Shown here: positions 3,849 to 5,260 of the stretch, one piece after another
Position numbering within the stretch: the first letter of the stretch is position 1
Layout: each line of letters starts with the position of its first letter
Assembly (NCBI GenBank): GCA_003133075.1
Contig: PKZN01000027.1
Span: forward strand, 10,667-15,926
Direction of reading: 5' to 3'
Source: Acidimicrobiaceae bacterium
GTDB taxonomy: Bacteria; Actinomycetota; Acidimicrobiia; Acidimicrobiales; RAAP-2
DNA: 5,260 bases
The notes under the pieces: generated by a model
The model's database searches: none
Told to the model about the DNA's origin: nothing
Seen by the model: only the letters and a program-made list of their open reading frames with translations
Made by a program: the position numbers and the translations under genes

Positions 3849-5260
3849 ATGACTCGTCTTTCCACTCTCGCGAGAGCCTCGCGCCTCGCCCGATCGGTAC
3901 TCGTGAGAACTGCGGCCGTCGGCGCCGCCTCGACGCTGGTCGCGGGCTTCGTACTGCTGAGCGCGGGTGGCGCCTCGGCGGCGGGCACCAGTGCCAACAC
4001 GATCGCTCCAGGCTCGGCACCCTCGGCGGGAAGCGCGCGAGGCTCCTTCACCCCAACCGCGACCGCGACGTCGGGTGACAAGGTCGCCATCACGTTGGAC
4101 AAGACGTCCGCGGGCTGTTCGATTAGCGACGGCAAAGTGACCTTTACCGCCGCCGGGACATGCGTTGTCGACTTCAACGACGCGGGAAACACGACCTACG
4201 CGGCCGCCGCGGAGGTGCACCAGGACATCAAGGTCTACGCCGCCAACACCATTAGTGCGAGCACCTCGCCCGCTTCGGGTAGTACCGGCGGTTCGTACTC
4301 ACCGGGCGCCACGGCCACCTCGGGCGACGGTGTCGTCAAAACCATCGATAGTTCTTCATCCGGCTGTTCGATCAGCGACGGCAAAGTCACGTTCACCGGG
4401 GCGGGCACCTGTCGGGTGAATCTGAACGACGCCGGCAATGGCGCGTTCGCCGCCGCGAGTCAAGTGCGCCAGACGATCACGGTCCACAGCGCGAACACGA
4501 TCTACGCCAGCACGCCACCCGCCGCAGGCACGATCAACGGTACCTACTCAGCCGGCGCGTCAGCTACGTCGGGCGACACCGTGGCAATTGCCCTCTCGGG
4601 AGGTTCGACGGGCTGCACGCTCGATAAAAAACTCGTCACCTTCACGGGCAACGGCGTGTGCGAGCTTGATTTCAACGACGTGGGCAACGGCGCCTACGCC
4701 GCCGCTACCCAGGTCCAGCAATCCATCACCGTCGGCGCGGGAAATCCGAAGGCGCAAGCGACATTGACCCTCACCAGCATTAGGGCAATCCACGGTCAGC
4801 CCTTGATCCTTGTCACCAGCGGAGGTTCGGGTGTCGGTGCAGTGAGCTACGCCGTGACCGCGGCCGGTTCGGCGGGTTGTTGGGTAAGTGGCACCTACTT
4901 AAAGACGACCAGGGCTGGCACGTGCGTGGTGACCGCCACCAAGTCAGCGGACTCGACTTACGCCCTCACCCGTTCCCTCGCGACCACCGTAACGGTAGCG
5001 GTCTCGCGACCGAGAGCCGAGCGCGTGAGCGCCCCGGTGTGGACGGGACAGACCGTCACGACCAAGATCATCGGGACGGGCTTTTACGGACGGCCGCGGA
5101 TCCTCACCAGCGCCGCGGGTACCAAGATTGTCCTGCTTCGCGACACCGGTCGCGTCATCACGATTCGGGTGAGCGTCAAGCGCTCGACGCGACGTGGCGA
5201 ACACACCTTCACACTCATCTTCGCCCGAGGACAGCGCACGTCCTTGCACTACAACCAGCG
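3849..5260 (+). CDS. Secreted repeat protein with four cysteine-paired repeats (3' end outside window)
   Basis: The frame is open for 470 complete codons to the window edge. The N-terminus is a signal peptide: arginines in residues 1-20, a hydrophobic stretch near 22-38 and ASA-AG with cleavage after about Ala44. Three tandem 83-residue repeats begin at Asn50, Asn133 and Asn216; a divergent fourth begins at Asn299 and ends near 386. Each repeat carries one C-x14-C pair: Cys90/105, 173/188, 256/271 and 344/359. Residues 391-470 form a different beta-rich module (GTGFYGRPRIL at 409-419, HTFTLIF at 452-458) resembling an IPT/TIG-like C-terminal domain, so the stop is probably close. I see no sorting motif, second membrane helix or catalytic motif, though the end is missing. 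The protein is probably extracellular or cell-surface; an adhesive or structural role is inferred from architecture only. It diverges from the iron operon, with no direct sign of shared function. Confidence 0.88.
   Translation, partial: MTRLSTLARASRLARSVLVRTAAVGAASTLVAGFVLLSAGGASAAGTSANTIAPGSAPSAGSARGSFTPTATATSGDKVAITLDKTSAGCSISDGKVTFTAAGTCVVDFNDAGNTTYAAAAEVHQDIKVYAANTISASTSPASGSTGGSYSPGATATSGDGVVKTIDSSSSGCSISDGKVTFTGAGTCRVNLNDAGNGAFAAASQVRQTITVHSANTIYASTPPAAGTINGTYSAGASATSGDTVAIALSGGSTGCTLDKKLVTFTGNGVCELDFNDVGNGAYAAATQVQQSITVGAGNPKAQATLTLTSIRAIHGQPLILVTSGGSGVGAVSYAVTAAGSAGCWVSGTYLKTTRAGTCVVTATKSADSTYALTRSLATTVTVAVSRPRAERVSAPVWTGQTVTTKIIGTGFYGRPRILTSAAGTKIVLLRDTGRVITIRVSVKRSTRRGEHTFTLIFARGQRTSLHYNQ
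3996..4244 (+). repeat. Tandem protein repeat 1 (83 codons)
   Basis: Residues 50-132 run from an NTIAPGS start to the next NTI. The core SGDKVAI, GCSISDGKVTFT, AGTC and DFNDAGN..YAAA elements recur at the same offsets in repeats 2 and 3. Cysteines are at residues 90 and 105. Confidence 0.9.
4245..4493 (+). repeat. Tandem protein repeat 2 (83 codons)
   Basis: Residues 133-215, cysteines at 173 and 188. This unit shares GCSISDGKVTFT exactly with repeat 1. The underlying DNA at 4362-4389 matches 4113-4140 at 26 of 28 bases by hand count, so these two units seem the most recently separated. Confidence 0.9.
4494..4742 (+). repeat. Tandem protein repeat 3 (83 codons)
   Basis: Residues 216-298, cysteines at 256 and 271. 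Length and framework are unchanged, but the core is diverged to GCTLDKKLVTFT, and the same 28-base block (4611-4638) agrees with repeat 1 at only about 12 positions. Confidence 0.88.
4743..5006 (+). repeat. Divergent fourth repeat (88 codons)
   Basis: Residues 299-386. Cysteines 344 and 359 keep the 15-residue spacing, but the interval from the third repeat's cysteine is 88 instead of 83. The sequence SAGCWVSGTYL..AGTCVVTATKSADSTY resembles an Ig-like extracellular module common in actinobacterial surface proteins, from memory. It may be a separate module of similar fold rather than a tandem copy. Confidence 0.7.

Noticed and set aside
3735..4220. Minus-strand open frame opposite the signal peptide and first repeat
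   Set aside because: The plus strand has a signal peptide, periodic repeats and conserved cysteine spacing in frame. The opposite frame is low-complexity Arg/Gly/Ser.
3996..4742. Regular 249-base periodicity considered as a CRISPR-like or mobile repeat
   Set aside because: The period is a multiple of three, the frame is open throughout, and conservation is at the protein level with no short direct repeats or spacers. It is a protein repeat.
4944..5249. Minus-strand open frame opposite the C-terminal domain of the repeat protein
   Set aside because: It is antisense to the continuing plus-strand frame, has a charged low-complexity translation, and no ribosome binding site or domain supports it.

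Overview
This window looks like chromosomal DNA from a high-GC actinobacterium. The evidence is GTG start codons, GC-rich third codon positions, a textbook DtxR/IdeR iron box and an actinobacterial-style secreted repeat protein. The fourth repeat and the last domain of that protein resemble extracellular modules I associate with Acidimicrobiia; this placement is inference from memory, not a search.

Region 1 (1-3660, minus strand) is an iron-uptake operon read right to left. A -35/-10 promoter near 3649-3677 has a perfect 19-bp iron box (3642-3660) over its -10. The leader holds an 8-bp hairpin (3574-3597). The genes follow in order: an unrecognised single-pass membrane protein with two extracytoplasmic cysteines (3052-3504, or 3576 if a TTG start is used); a ferric-iron-binding lipoprotein (fbpA-like, 1988-3052) with the His, Glu and Tyr-Tyr iron ligands of the family; a fused two-domain, 12-segment permease (fbpB-like, 366-1991); and the N-terminal 123 residues of the ABC ATPase (fbpC-like, 1-369), cut by the window edge. 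The junctions overlap by 1, 4 and 4 nt, so the genes are probably co-transcribed and translationally coupled. Together they would capture Fe(III) outside the membrane, pass it through the permease with ATP hydrolysis, and be shut off when Fe(II)-loaded IdeR/DtxR covers the promoter.

Region 2 (3661-3848) is the divergent intergenic region. It holds two adjacent palindromes and, just before the rightward gene, a set of short complementary segments that could form mutually exclusive folds around its ribosome binding site.

Region 3 (3849-5260, plus strand) is a long open frame that runs off the right edge and is easy to miss because no stop lies in the window. It encodes a secreted protein: signal peptide, three tandem repeats of exactly 83 residues, a fourth divergent repeat, and a C-terminal beta-rich domain. 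Every repeat carries one pair of cysteines exactly 15 residues apart. Its function is unknown; a cell-surface or extracellular structural/adhesive role is inferred. No RNA gene, mobile element, CRISPR array or convincing terminator was seen.
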